Shown: positions 33,850-47,800 of the stretch, piece by piece
Layout: each line of letters opens with the position of its first letter
Numbering within the stretch: the first letter of the stretch is position 1
Source of the DNA: Toxorhynchites rutilus septentrionalis
Taxonomy: Eukaryota; Arthropoda; Insecta; Diptera; Culicidae
DNA length: 64,000 bases
Direction of reading: 5' to 3'
NCBI RefSeq assembly: GCF_029784135.1
Contig: NC_073746.1
Location: 162,272,108-162,336,107, forward strand
Notes under the pieces: generated by a model
What the model was told of the DNA's origin: nothing
The model's database searches: none
What the model saw: the letters and a program-made list of their open reading frames with translations, nothing else
Program-made: the position numbers and the translations under genes

Positions 33850-36800
33850 ATGAACCTCACCATCTTTCCTCGGTTGCTTCCGAGTGGAATGGCTGCCCAA
33901 CCTGTTATCGTCGGTGGAGTTCCACCGGGAATCATCACATCCAGTACCACTACATATCTGATTCCCCACCACACCGCCCATCACCAGGAAAGTATGTCCA
34001 CCAACACATCCACCAACCTCGCTCTGCAATGGAACATCAATGGACTGTACAACAACTTGGGAGAACTGGAGACCCTTGACCGAGAGTTATGTCCGTCCAT
34101 CATCGCACTCCAAGAGATAAATCGAGTTTCCCCAACAAACATACAGAAAATTGTCGGGGTTAAATTCCACTGGCACACTAAGCGGGGCTCCGTTTTGCAA
34201 CACTCTGTTGCTTTGGGTGTCCGGAGAAACATTCTCCATTTGCGAAAAACAAATATCCACTGACCTGCCAATAATAGCCGTCCAAATCGAGGCCCCGATT
34301 CCGGTGACCATCATTTGTATATACCTGCCATGAGGCATAATCCCGGAACTACGACGGAAGCTGCTTGAGGCGTTAGCAAGCTTGGAGGACCCAAAAATCA
34401 TCTTGGGGGACTTCAATGCTCATCACCGCAACTGGGGAATTCAAACACCAAATGTCAGAGGGAATATCATCGCCTACCTCTTGGAGGTGATGGAGCTCTC
34501 GGTCTTAAATGACAGCACTGACACTTTCCGTAGAGGTACGAGCAACACAGCCTTTGATATTTCAGCAGCTAATCTCAACGTGGTGGATAGGTTAGGATGG
34601 AACAAAGCCGACGACATTCATGGCAGTGACCATCACCCGATAACCATCAGCTTCAACGGCCCGCCGCCGCTCGCAACTCGCAGACCAAGATGGATCTTCG
34701 AAAGAGCTGACTGGACAGCTTTTCAAACATCTTCCGACTTCTTGATATATAGAGACAACCCAACCACCTTTGCCACTTTCAACAAAATCATTATGGAGGC
34801 GGCCGAAGCCTTCATCCCAAGAACGAAAACCACTCCGGGGAAGAAAGCGCTGCATTGATGGTCCGAGGACATCAAAGGGGAGGTCAAGAAGCGGAGAAAG
34901 TTTCTGCGTACGGCCAAACGACTACCAGCAGGAGACCCAATGAAGGAAGTTGCCATGAACAGGTATCGAGCGCAACATATCAGAGTACGGCGGTTAATCC
35001 GGAAGGTGAAGTTAGACAGTTGGACTGGTTTTCTAGAGTCTATCAACGAAAACCAGTCCTCTGCGGATCTTTGGCGCAAAGTAAACGCACTAAATGGGAA
35101 GAGAAGGTCACACAACCCCATTCGTCAAGGTATTACTAGGCTGTGTCTCCAACCTGCAGCGATCCGGTTGATACTTCGAACACGCTCGGTGAATATTTCG
35201 CGGGATTGTCCTCGATCTCCGAATATGAGCCCGATTTCATCCGTCGACAGGGTGCGGGTATCACTTCGGTCAGCAACTTTGTGGTCCCTGTGAGTCATCC
35301 TAATAATCCTCTAAATCGGAACTTCATCATCGAGGAACTTTCTGTCGCCCTATGTTCCGCAAAAAGTCAACTGGCCCTGACGGTATCGGCTACAAGATGC
35401 TGAAACATGGAATACACACGAATTTCCCGAGGGTTGGAGACACAGCCTAGAAATACCTATACCTAAGGTCGGTCAAAGCAGCAACAACGTGAAAGGCTAC
35501 TGTCCAATTTCCTTAACCTCCTGTTCATCCAAGATCCTGGAAAGAATGACGAATAGACGCCTGGTCACCTTTCTAACGGAAAATAGAAAATTGCACTATC
35601 AACAGTTCGCCTTCCGACCAGGTATGGGCACCAACAACAACTTCGCGACCCTCGGAGACGTGATAGCCGAAGCCAACAGGAACCGTCAGCACATGGAGAT
35701 GGTAGCACTGGATCTGGAAAAGGCATACAACAGAACATGGATCCCGTTAGTGCTGAAAACTCTGGCAGATTGGGGCGTTGACGGGAAATTACTGCACTTC
35801 ATCAGGAACTTCGCCACACGCCGAACCTTTGAAGTCAAAATTGGTAACATCAGCTCCCGAGCTTTCCAAAAGGAAACAGGAGTACCTCAAGGTTCTGTCC
35901 TTGTCGTCACCCTCTTTCTCGTCTCCATGAGTAGCCTGTTCCAGGTCCTGCCTGGGAGAGTCTTCGTGTTTGTCTACACACTCTTTTGATGGCAGTGAGT
36001 GACACCCATAGGATTCTACGCATCAGAATACAGGCAGCTACCAATGCCATCGGCCGGTGGGCGGCCGAGAGAGGATTTAGACTTTCAGCGCAGAAGAGCG
36101 ACCATATGGTGATTTGCAGCGACAGACATCAGGGTCCCAACTCCAGGGTCAAGCTATACAAAAACAACATTCCCCGCCGGAAAACGCTAAAGATCCTTGG
36201 AGTGTTTGTTGACCACAAACGTAACTTCCTCCGCCATTTCGAGGAAGTTAAGAACAGCTGTGCCACCCGGTTGAATCTAATGAAAACCATTTTCAAACCG
36301 CACCGAAGCAACAACAGAAATATCCGGCTACAGGTGGCCAAAGCCATCATCAGCAGCCGCCTCACCTATGGCCTTGAACTGACGTGTTTGGCTGGAGACA
36401 AGCTCCCAAAATCTCTGGCACCGATTTACAACAAAGCACTACTGACTGTCTCCGGTCTCCTGCCATCAACGCCAGCTGCCTCTGTCTGCGCTAAAATTGG
36501 AGAACCTCCTTTCGATCTAATCACAGACTCGGCGATCGTAGTCAGGACTGCCAGTTTCTTGTCAAAAACTAGCGGTAGAGGGGAGACCCACCTAACCGCC
36601 CTTAGCAACACGATCCTGCAGCGTTTGGCGCATCCCAACCTCCCCCCGGTGGCAAAACAATCCTGGTTTGGTGCGAACGACTGGAGGTTCCCAACTGTTC
36701 TCGTCGAGAACGGTATTCGGGACAACTTTCGAGCCGGGGCGTGCTCGATCGGTCTGCTAGAATATTTCAAGGCCATCATAGCGGAAAAATACCGTCTCCA

Positions 36801-37577
36801 CGAGATCAGATACTCGGACGGCTCAAAAGGACCATCGGGAGTTGGATTTGGGGTGAGCGATAATAAGAATAGTCTGATTTCCAGCAAGAAACTCGCGGAC
36901 ATCTGCCAGGTCTTCTCGGCCGAAGTGGTCGGCATCATCGAGGCAACTACAACTTCATCTTCCAAGCCGTTGTTGGTCGTCTCCGATTCGGCAAGCGCCA
37001 TTGATGCCATCGGTGCGACCAGGTCCAAACATCCATGGGTACAGGCCATCAGGAAGTATATATTGCCCGACACTGTGCTCATGTGGGTCCCCGGACACAA
37101 CGGCATCGCAGGGAATGAAGCGGCCGACCGGTTTGCCGGAATCGGTCACACAAGACCGTTCTTCATTCGGGATGTGCCGCTTGACGATGTGAAGTTGTGG
37201 ATCTCCAACTCTTTCCGCACCTTTTGGACCGAAAGGTGGTTCGCAGAGAGGAGGCAGTTCCTCAGAAAAGTCAAGGGCACTATTATCAGGTTTGACGATG
37301 TTAAAGGAATGAGAGAACAACGAATCCTGTCCAGACTGAGGACCGGTCACTGCTCGGTCTCACACGGATTCAATAGAGGACCCTCCCATCTACTCTGCGA
37401 CCTCTACCAAATCCACAACTCCGCGAACACTTCTTGTGTGGTTGCCCGAAATTTGATGATCTGCGAAACCTTCATGGAATCAGCGGGAGTGTAAGAGACA
37501 TCTTAAGGGACGATCCAGCAAGAGTAGCACCGCTTGTCTGCTACCTAAAAGATGCAGAACTATTTTTTAAGATCTAG
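33850..37577 (+). pseudogene. Retrotransposon ORF2 (EN-RT-RNase H), longest copy but YADD deleted, unit 4
   Basis: Endonuclease 33,850-34,858 ends at the same TGA-for-Trp; here the next codons (SEDIKGEVKKRRKF) are kept. One 166-codon frame (35,489-35,989) runs from KGYCPISLTSC through QQFAFRPG, motif A (MVALDLEKAYN, about 35,700) and motif B (GVPQGS, about 35,880). It then breaks where 7 bp (gcggacg) are missing at about 35,976, deleting YADD. A 502-codon frame (35,986-37,494) follows: RLSAQKSDHMVIC, thumb, RNase H with all motifs, the intact Trp at LWISNSF, RILSRLRTGHCSVSHGF, and the split Cys/His motif. An extra Ser lies near 36,464. Confidence 0.9.
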
Positions 37578-37919
37578 CGTCTGAACAATGGATCAGACAA
37601 GAAGATCCTTGTTCCTTCCCCTCCACGATGAAGGGGAATAAGAACGCTACGGCATCTTCAACGGCACGGATTCCTCTCCACTGGCCTGGAGCCATGGGTC
37701 GAGGACATCCTTGCCATCTGGTCCAACAAGCAAACAGCAAGTTCTTCGTTAAGTTATGTTTCGCAAAAGGATTTTTATGTTCAATTTTTACGTCCAATTT
37801 TTATGTGATAATTTTATGTGCAATCTGTTCCCAACGAAACCTTGCGGCAATGCCGTCGATAAAGAGGCGAACCAGCCCAGGAGGCTGAAAACCTCTCAAA
37901 TAAAGAATAACAAAAAAAA

Positions 37920-38925
37920 TCCTATTCGTTCGAAAATCAGAATAAGGGTGATAAACGAGCGACTTAAAAAAATAACAACGTAGTTCTACGTCAACAATGC
38001 GGTCGTATCTTGGACATAACCTCCTATAACTTTTTTCTTTCTATTATACAAGCGTTCAATCATAAAACTATTGCATAGCATGGAGAAACGATATGGATAA
38101 ATGGGAAAAAATTTAATGAAACAGTATAAATTACATATTAAAGAAGTTTATTTCAAATTAACAATTCATTTATTGAACAACAAAAGTTAGAAACAAAATT
38201 TCAAAAAAGTGTCATTGTCCAAAAATACACGCTCTGTAGGATTCGCCTGGATCATCTATCATCTATCATTGGAAAGGAAATCGCTCGCTCGGTCCATCAT
38301 CTGTGAGAAATAAATAATAATGTTACAAATTTGTAAATCATATAACTTTGAAATAAATACTCATGTCACATATCCTGTCTGTCATATGTTGATAGCTGAG
38401 TCATCCGAAAAGGGCATCCCTAGCCAATAAGGCTCTCAGAAACTCAGAAAGAAACAAGAGAAAGAAATATTAGTAATATTTTAAACGAAAAAACGAAAAA
38501 ATAAATAAATAAAATATGAACTGGTAATAATAAATCAAATCCGCAACAGTATATAGAAAGATATAAAAAATAAATGCATGTGGAATAAAACAAAACTACA
38601 GAAAATGTAATACGACAATAACAATAAATAAATAGAATGAATTCATCCAAAGATCAAATGTTCCTTATGGAAAAAATAATAAACTGGTAACAATAAAATA
38701 AATCCGCTACAGTATATAGAAAGATATAAAAAAATGAATGCAACAAAAAACGAAACCAATATGTACAATAGAACTCGCAACAACAACAAAAAATCACACA
38801 ATAAATATTTAACAACTAATAACTCTGTCATCCGATCCATATATGCTTTAAGGGAAAAGCGACTGCGCCACCTCGCCTACCATAAGGATTATAAATTTAA
38901 AACAACATCTCTTTAGAAACCTTAC
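37920..38925. other. AT-rich spacer with internal duplication, unit 4
   Basis: As in unit 1, with several private substitutions (for example ggcatccc near 38,414 and aattcatcc near 38,640). No gene is seen. Confidence 0.6.
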
Positions 38926-39429
38926 CTCTTTCTCAGCTTTCATTCGTCGATTTTCCTGCCGCAATTTTATATTTTCCGCTTCCATCCTCCGAAGTTCTCC
39001 TATAAGATTCCTGTTCTGGACAATCATATATTCCAACTCCGTTGCATCTACTGGTTCCCAGTAGTACAAATCTTCATCATCATCGACAAAAATTGTTTCA
39101 CTGGGCACCAGTGGCGGAGGAACTTCATCCTCGATCATCACTTCGTTTTGATGCATCTGGATCCGAATTGGCTGTAAATAAAAGTTTTGTTAACACTGTA
39201 CACACTCAGAAATATTTTTTCCTACCTTGATATCTTCATTCTGTGGTTTTCCACTACGTCTTTCATAACTTCCTGGTTCGCGGTTGGCCCAAGAACGCGT
39301 TGGAACCCTCAAGCTGACTGGAATCCTCGATGTAACGGTACCTCGCTTCATTTTGTGTGGTGATGGGATTATAACTGCTTCTCTCTTGATAATTATAATC
39401 CTCAGTGGAGAAAATGTTTGCATCAACAC
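38926..39429 (-). CDS. Unrecognised acidic coiled-coil protein, 5' exons, unit 4
   Basis: Exon 1 is 39,429-39,226 and exon 2 is 39,171-38,926. One conservative change in the coiled coil (RRLKAEKE to RRMKAEKE). The donor after exon 2 reads GTAAGG instead of GTAAAG, still canonical. Confidence 0.55.
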
Positions 39430-40073
39430 AATGCTTGCTTCGATTGAATCAAAACTTGGAAAATGGCACTAGCCTGCTTTGCACTGTTTTTTTTATCTCG
39501 TTATTGTATCTTACATTATGTGAAAAATGACTTTGGTGTGATTTTGAAGTTGATGAAACATAAAATTAATAGTTACTTAATTAGTTTTTAGATACTAAAA
39601 ATGAGATGTTATTTTTCAACAATATAGGATCGGAGTTTAACAATTGTTTCTTGTTACGATCAAGCAAAAGCTATAAATAATTAATTTATTGGATAATCAT
39701 GGATTTTCTTTTCGGTCGTTCTGTTACCATATCGCATATTTAACATAGTAATCTATTGCTTTGTTTGCAAACTGCGGTAACGAAATATTTTATGTATTTT
39801 CCTAGAATTTGAAAAAGTATGTGACTACAAAATGGTCTGTAACGAAAATGAAATCTGACATCCCTACCAACAACCGAAGGAACGAACCGTACAGAATACC
39901 AATCCCAAAATACCAATACACCTTCTTGAAACCACATCACTTTTGCAAGTGTCAAAACAGTGCCGAAATTATTGACGTGTAAGTTTCTTATCACATCAAC
40001 AATTGGCAGCGAAAACTGTCTGTTTCTATGAAAAAATATTTAATTTCCTCCTGACAGTAGTAAATATTCGCTG
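39430..40073. promoter_or_regulatory. Divergent intergenic region, unit 4
   Basis: As in unit 1 with a 6-bp deletion near 39,577 (agttacttaattag), shared with unit 5. Confidence 0.4.
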
Positions 40074-41048
40074 ATGAACTTTATAAAAAGTGGTTTGCAG
40101 TCAGTGCTGGGTTCTCAGGAACCTGGGACGCTGCAAAGTGGTGCCAAAACTGTATGAAACAACGAAATTTGGGTCAGAAACTCATTCTAAACCTTTTAAA
40201 TTATTATGCCCCTCTGGAACAGGTAGAACAAGTGAGTGCTTCGACACTACTCGAGGATCGCCGCGATGCTTGCAGAGCGCTCAGGGCTCTTTCGAAAAAA
40301 ATATCGCGTGGAAGTGGGAGCCCAAGGTATGCACGCTCTTCTCCAAGTCATGGAAATGGATAGAGCCGATCCGGAGATAATTGGGTACTGCTTGGACACC
40401 CTCTGTCATATCACTTCTCAGGAACAGTTCGAAGAAGACAACCCGGACAACCCAAGCGTGACGGTCAACATAGGAGAACAATTTACGGAGATGTTCCTCA
40501 AGTCGAACGAGAATGTGAGCTTGATTTTGAATTCTCTGGAAGAGTACGATTTTTGGGTTCGCTGGTCGGCTATTAAGTTGTTGACCAGTTTGTTAGCGAA
40601 CAAAACGAAGGACATACAGGAAATCGTTCTTGTTAGCCCAATGGACGTTTCCAAGTTGATGGATTTGCTGGTTGACAGCCGAGAAGTTATTAGAAATGAT
40701 GTATTGCTACTGTTGATACAGCTTACCAAAGGAAACGCAAACATCCAAAAAATTGTAGCTTTTGAAAATGCTTTTGATCGATTGTTTGATGTTATCAAGG
40801 AGGAAGGATGCGCAGATGGTGGAATTGTCGTGGAGGATTGTTTATTTCTGATGATGAACTTGCTTAAAAACATTCCCAGTAATCAGCAGTTCTTCAAAGA
40901 AGGATCCTACATCCAGCGGTTGGCGCCAATGTTTGTTATTTCACAGGTTTCGTCACTAACTTCCGGTCAACTTTTGTGCGGGGGACTGTTCAGCAACCAT
41001 CCGCTCTCCAATTGGTTCTCGGCTGTTTCTTTAGCGCATGCCCTCATT
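40074..41048 (+). pseudogene. USO1: p115/USO1 5' fragment (pseudogene), unit 4
   Basis: As in unit 1, with C-to-S in LNxLEEYDFW (near 40,535) and V-to-G in LLCxGLFS. The 7-A frameshift is at 40,295-40,301. The frame closes at 41,055-41,057. Confidence 0.86.
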
Positions 41049-41055
41049 GTTAGTT

Positions 41056-41933
41056 AAGCGAGAAGGTAATCATGTTGAGTTCAATGGCCGAGTATTGGCT
41101 AACATCAATTCAACCGTACGATAGTATGATAAGGATTTGCGACATGAATGTAGCCATTGTAATATCGTGTTGGCATTATATTGTAGAACCAATGGTAAAC
41201 TAGATTAATGTTCTTTTTCGAACAGGCGACTTCATTTTGGTGGGTGATTTGATGCGATCTATCACGCTGTTGCATTACAAGCAAATGGGAGTAGTTGTGA
41301 GGAGATCGATTTCAACCAAATTTCTCAAAACTATTGATACAGCAGTAACAATATTGGATGACGATGCGTTCCTTGGGTGGACAACAGCAAGTATCTATTT
41401 GTTTGCCTAAAAGATGGGTAAGTAGGATTTCCGTAGCTCTGTTTATCATAAGAACACTTTTTGTATTTTTTTTAAGGACCACAACAACGGGCGACGAACG
41501 ATAGCAAATGCCAGAGGTTCCTCAATTCATGCCATGGTTCGCTCGTGATGCAAAACATTGGTGAGCGAACGACGCCGACAACGGGCTGTGTGCTATTTGG
41601 CACGGTCTGATCACAAATAACACTCGATTATTATGAATTTCTTCGAAAGTTACGGGAAAGTTTGATACAATCAAATCTGTTGGTAAGACTGATTATTCGT
41701 ATTGGCGTAGTTTCCATACCGAAATGGAAACGGAACGTTGCGAGGGATTTATTGATGGAGGATGGATAGTGGATAGTGGATAGTTTTCTGGATTTAACTC
41801 GGGAAATATATACGATGCATTGGGATTGCAGATCGACGGGGATGGAACTAAGAAGGAAGCGGCCGTAGATGATAAAATCAAGATTGTAGAAGACCTAACA
41901 TGGACACATCAGGATGTCCAGTGTTGGTCATGA
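41056..41933 (+). pseudogene. DDB1: DDB1 3' fragment (pseudogene), unit 4
   Basis: Closest to the unit 1 copy: it keeps LANINSTVR, the cagcagtaacaatattgg stretch and the gatacaatcaaatctg stretch. Same 31-nt and 59-nt intron-like gaps. Confidence 0.86.
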
Positions 41934-42203
41934 TTATTGAATGAATGCTATCAGTTGTTGCTATAGTTGCGAAAAATAATTTCATGTTTGTAGGATAATA
42001 AAGAAATTCCAGTAAACGTATTGTTTACTACACATTATTTGAACTCGAATAGTCATGAACGACGGATTTCTCAAAATTATCTATGAGTTTTATCAAAACT
42101 TTATTATTTTTGGGAAGAAACGTGGAACATTCAGGGCAAGAGCGGGGATGTTGATCGAATCGTGATTCGTGTTTGGATTTGATGCTCTTAGAGTCGGTAG
42201 ATA

Positions 42204-42531
42204 TCAACCTGATTGCACTGCTGACGCTCCCTTGTATTCACTGTAAGAAGAATATTGAAATATGTTATGAGATACAATTTGAATGAAATATAGTGATCAG
42301 GTATACCTATAAGGTTGGATATTTCCTAGCGTTTGTAACTTCTCATCGGACTTGACACTATCAAGTGTCAAATCATATTCTGGAGAAATGTCGACCTTAC
42401 GAATTAATAAATAGGTTAGTTGATCTTGGAATGCGATCATATTACTTATTCTTATTCGACAGCTTCTTTCGCTCAAGCTGATCCTGCAGCGCGATGCCTT
42501 TCTTGAACTCAACCGTGAACTGAAAGACCAT
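42204..42531 (-). pseudogene. Small unrecognised gene, unit 4/5 boundary
   Basis: Three-exon layout as in unit 1. Substitutions are seen just 3' of it, near 42,165 and 42,190. Confidence 0.48.
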
Positions 42532-42685
42532 TTGTAATGTCGAGGAATACTAGCTGCAGCACGGTAAGATCATGAGGCAGACGTACCGGTCATCGGGTAG
42601 GGGTCGAGCCTCCCTCGCAGTGCGTGATGATAAAAAACATTTTAGTGGTGTCTGGCAGTGATTGAGTAGCCGCTGGGCCGCCGCT

Positions 42686-44064
42686 ATGGTGGACGTCCCC
42701 GGCTCCGCACCTACGGTGTGGGGCCATAAAGGCGGTGCGAACTACCGTAATATTCAAGGCAGTTATTCAGGAGCAACGTTACCAGAACATATGGATCCGG
42801 CTGGTGAACACGGTGAGCTTATTGTACTGCGCATTACTGGTGTTGGCGATGACGGTAAAGATAAGAATCTCCCCCGCCCCTTTTCTCATTCGCAAATCTA
42901 TTGAGAGCTGTGTTAAAGAAATCGAGGGCTTATGCCCTTAAAGTTCGTAATAAAAAAAGCGGAGGCTCTGTCACAGCTGACACAATTATCTGATGGTACA
43001 AACGTCAAGGTCACCTACCAAAAACACTTGAACAGCACCAAGTGTGTTGTTAGTTGCGCACAAACAATTAATATGTCGGAGGAGGACATTGTGGACTGCC
43101 TCAAAGACCAAAAAGTGACAGCGACTAGAAGACTCAAACGACGGACCGGTCCAGACGCGATAGAAAACACTCCTGCGTTAATCCTGACAGTTAATGGTAC
43201 ATGTACACCTGAATTAATCTATTTTGGCTATCTGCGAGTAAGAACGAGGCCGTATTACCCGTCGCCCATGCAATGCTTTAATTGCTGGGCATTTGGTCAC
43301 ACAAAAACAAAGTGTAGACAAAACACGCCAACCTGTGGGAATTGTTCCGTAACCCATGTGATTCCAGCGGAAGGAGGCAGTCCTGGATCGAAGAATAAAT
43401 GACCTGGTGAAAAAAATAGAAGAAAAAGATCTTACCATCGCGAACATGGCCGCTTCAATGGAGTTACAACGCATCGAGGCGTTAAAAAACACGGAGATGA
43501 TCAAGTCTCTGGTGGATAAAATCGATCAGATGGCCAACACACTAGCGGCCATGGAGTAACGATTGACCCAGAAGGACAAAATCATCACTCTGCAACAGAA
43601 GAAGATATCTAGAGCCAGGTCATTATTGCCCCAAACAAAAAGTGCCGAAACATCCGGGGTAACAAAAGACACCCATTCCAGACCTTCCTCCTTGTTCAAC
43701 ACCCCTACATCCTCCCGACCGGCCAAATCCACAAGTATAATACCACAAAACTCCAGCTTGGTCATCTACTCCGACTCCGACATAGAATCCATCGAACTAG
43801 ATGACACGCTTATGAAAACACAATCTCCGTCTACACCAGTACTTCTTACCAGCTTACCAGCCTGGAGATCGAACTACAAATGCAACACCCTCGAATAAAA
43901 GAAAACCCGAATCCCCGCTTATACAACCACCGAAGAACATTCGTCAGAGATCGTCAACAGTAGGCAAGCAACCCGCCTTGCCTCCAGATAACACTCGACC
44001 CAATCAGCGATCAGACTCTCAATACCCACCGCCGACTAGTGGTAAGGACCGTCAGCCCAAATAG
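42686..44064 (+). pseudogene. Retrotransposon ORF1 (broken), unit 5
   Basis: One C is missing from the C run near 42,875, so the first frame ends at 42,902-42,904. The overlapping frame gives a continuous FLIRKSIESCVKEIEGL. The rest matches unit 1. Confidence 0.82.
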
Positions 44065-44117
44065 TGTTTCGTCCAACTCTTACCTCACCTGTCGCCAACC
44101 ACTACTCCACCAATCAG

Positions 44118-44331
44118 CTCTCCGGTAAGGGTGGCAACACCTATTCCCCGACGAACTACGTGGGAATTGTACCTGAACTCGGGACGCACAAGGGTGGCAA
44201 CACCTGTTCCCTGAAGGACCACGTGGGACCAGCACCACAAATTGGGACGCACAAGGGCGGTAACGTCTATTCCCCGAAGGACTGCGTGGGAACTGCTTCA
44301 GATCTCGGGACGCACAAGAGTGGAATCAGTG
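44118..44331 (+). repeat. 63-bp tandem repeat, unit 5
   Basis: Same register and copy number as unit 1. Confidence 0.88.
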
Positions 44332-44812
44332 GAATCTCGTTCCACGATCGATTTCACTGGAGTTTCTTCTTCCGACATTGTGCAACTTCCCTTACCCTGT
44401 GTCATTACCACCGAAGTATCCATCGCCAAATCACAAAGTAGCGCAGAGGATTGCAGTGACGCCGAACCGTTTTTTTCCGCCGTCGGGTCAAGTGAACGAA
44501 CGCTGGTTTAGAATTCTACTCCCAGTTCCCGAGCACCGCTGTCTCGTTCGACAATACCACATATCGTTGCCATTGCGATTCTTCCAGCTGCCGACACAAC
44601 ACCATCCACAGTTGATGTCCCAATCCGCCGAAGATCCGCTCGTCTCGCCGCCAGGGCTAAGCCGGCCGCCACAACCACTCCACTTGAAGCTCATGCCATG
44701 CCTGTCTCGCCTATGCCAGCCGAAGCGAGGTCCGATGCCAATATCTATGATGCATGGAGACGTAGCCGAGGAGATCCCACGCAAGCTATGGCCGGGAGTT
44801 TAAGCTCCCCAA

Positions 44813-47800
44813 ATGAACCTCACCATCTTTCCTCGGCTGCTTCCGAGTGGAATGGCTGCCCAACCTGTTATCGTCGGTGGAGTTCCACCGGGAATCATCA
44901 CATCCAGTACCACTACATATCTGATTCCCCATCACACCGCCCATCACCAGGAAAGTATGTCCACCAACACATCCACCAACCTCGCTCTGCAATGGAACAT
45001 CAATGGACTGTACAACAACTTGGGAGAACTGGAGACCCTTGACCGAGAGTTATGTCCGTCCATCATCGCACTCCAAGAGATAAATCGAGTTTCCCCAACA
45101 AACATACAGAAAATTGTCGGGGTTAAATTCCACTGGCACACTAAGCGGGGCTCCGTTTTGCAACACTCTGTTGCTTTGGGTGTCCGGAGAAACATTCTCC
45201 ATTTGCGAAAAACAAATATCCACTGACCTGCCAATAATAGCCGTCCAAATCGAGGCCCCGATTCCGGTGACCATCTTTTGTATATACCTGCCATGAGGCA
45301 TAATCCCGGAACTACGACGGAAGCTGCTTGAGGCGTTAGCAAGCTTGGAGGACCCAAAAATCATCTTGGGGGACTTCAATGCTCATCACCGCAACTGGGG
45401 AATTCAAACACCAAATGTCAGAGGGAATATCATCGCCTACCTCTTGGAGGTGATGGAGCTCTCGGTCTTAAATGACGGCACTGACACTTTCCGTAGAGGT
45501 ACGAGCAACACAGCCTTTGATATTTCAGCAGCTAATCTCAACTTGGTGGATAGGTTAGGGTGGAACAAAGCCGACGACATTCATGGCAGTGAACATCACC
45601 CGATAACCATCAGCTTCAACGGCCCGCCGCCGCTCGCAACTCGCAGACCAAGATGGATCTTCGAAAGAGCTGACTGGACATCTTCCGACTTCTTGATATA
45701 TAGAGACAACCCAACCACCTTTGCCACTTTCAACAAAATCATTATGGAGGCGGCCGAAGCCTTCATCCCAAGAACGAAAACCACTCCGGGGAAGAAAGCG
45801 CTGCATTGATGGTCTGCGTACGGCCAAACGACTACCAGCAGGAGACCCAATGAAGGAAGTTGCCATGAACAGGTATCGAGCGCAACATATCAGAGTACGG
45901 CGGTTAATCCGGAAGGTGAAGTTAGACAGTTGGACTGGTTTTCTAGAGTCTATCAACGAAAACCAGTCCTCTGCGGATCTTTGGCGCAAAGTAAACGCAC
46001 TAAATGGGAAGAGAAGGTCACACAACCCCATTCGTCAAGGTATTACTAGGCTGTGTCTCCAACCTGCAGCGATTCGGTTGATACTTCGAACACGCTCGGT
46101 GAATATTTCGCGGGATTGTCCTCGATCTCCGAATATGAGCCCGATTTCATCCGTCGACAGGGAGCGGGTATCACTTCGGTCAGCAACTTTGTGGTCCCTG
46201 TGAGTCATCCTAATAATCCTCTAAATCGGAACTTCATCATCGAGGAACTTTCTGTCGCCCTATGTTCCGCAAAAAGTCAACTGGCCCTGACGGTATCGGC
46301 TACAAGATGCTGAAACATGGAATACACACGAATTTCCCGAGGGTTGGAGACACAGCCTAGAAATACCTATACCTAAGGTCGGTCAAAGCAGCAACAACGT
46401 GAAAGGCTACTGTCCAATTTCCTTAACCTCCTGTTCATCCAAGATCCTGGAAAGAATGGCGAATAGGCGCCTGGTCACCTTTCTAACGGAAAATAGAAAA
46501 TTGCACTATCAACAGTTCGCCTTCCGACCAGGTATGGGCACCAACAACAACTTCGCGACCCTCGGAGACGTGATAGCCGAAGCCAACAGGAACCGTCAGC
46601 ACATGTAGAGAACCTTTGAGGTCAAAATTGGTAACATCAGCTCCCGAGCTTTCCAAAAGGAAACAGGAGTACCTCAAGGTTCTGTCCTTGTCGTCACCCT
46701 CTTTCTCGTCGCCATGAGTAGCCTGTTCCAGGTCCTGCCTGGGAGAGTCTTCGTGTTTGTCTACGCGGACGACACTCTTTTGATGGCAGTGAGTGACACC
46801 CATAGGATTCCAAGCATCAGAATACAGGCAGCTACCAATGCCATCGGCCGGTGGGCGGCCGAGAGAGGATTTAGACTTAGAGCGACCATATGGTGATTTG
46901 CAGCGACAGACATCAGGGTCCCAACTCCAGGGTCAAGCTATACAAAAACAACATTCCCCGCCGGAAAACGCTAAAGATCCTTGGAGTGTTTGTTGACCAC
47001 AAACGTAACTTCCTCCGCCATTTCGAGGAAGTTAAGAACAGCTGTGCCACCCGGTTGAATCTATTGAAAACCATTTTCAAACCGCACCGAAGCAACGACA
47101 GAAATATCCGGCTACAGGTGGCCAAAGCCATCATCAGCAGCCGCCTCACTTATGGCCTTGAACTGACGTGTTTGGCTGGAGACAAGCTCCCAAAATCTCT
47201 GGCACCGATTTACAACAAAGCACTACTGACTGTCTCCGGTCTCCTGCCAACACCAGCTGCCTCTGTCTGCGCTAAAATTGGAGAACCTCCTTTCGATCTA
47301 ATCACAGACTCGGCGATCGTAGTCAGGACTGCCAGTTTCTTGTCAAAAACTAGCGGTAGAGGGGAGACCCACCTAACCGCCCTTAGCAACACGATCCTGC
47401 AGCGTTTGGCGCATCCCAACCTCCCCCCGGTGGCAAAACAATCCTGGTTTGGTGCGAACGACTGGAGGTTCCCAACTGTTCTCGTCGAGAACGGTATTCG
47501 GGACAACTTTCGAGCCGGGACGTGCTCGATCGGTCTGCTAGAATATTTCAAGGCCATCATAGCGGAAAAATACCGTCTCCACGAGATCAGATACTCGGAC
47601 GGCTCAAAAGGACCATCGGGAGTTGGATTTGGGGTGAGCGATAATAAGAATAGTCTGATTTCCAGCAAGAAACTCGCGGACATCTGCCAGGTCTTCTCGT
47701 CCGAAGTGGTCGGCATCATCGAGGCAACTACAACTTCATCTTCCAAGCCGTTGTTGGTCGTCTCCGATTCGGCAAGCGCCATTGATGCCATCGGTGCGAC

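Larger units (their letters stand above)
31698..37919 (+). mobile_element. Degenerate I-like non-LTR retrotransposon, unit 4 copy (longest)
   Basis: Most complete copy, about 6.2 kb. It keeps the 41-bp and 128-bp ORF2 segments lost in all other units, the 10-bp segment after RGFRL, and the long tail ctctcaaataaagaataac followed by an A run. It is best used as the reference for the element, although it too cannot be active. Confidence 0.92.
31539..42503 (+). repeat. Composite tandem unit 4 (10,965 bp)
   Basis: Longest unit and apparently closest to the ancestral state in the retrotransposon. It alone keeps 41 bp at about 34,864-34,904 and 128 bp encoding reverse-transcriptase motif A at about 35,694-35,821. 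It has its own 7-bp deletion that removes the YADD box near 35,975 and an extra serine codon near 36,464. Confidence 0.97.
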
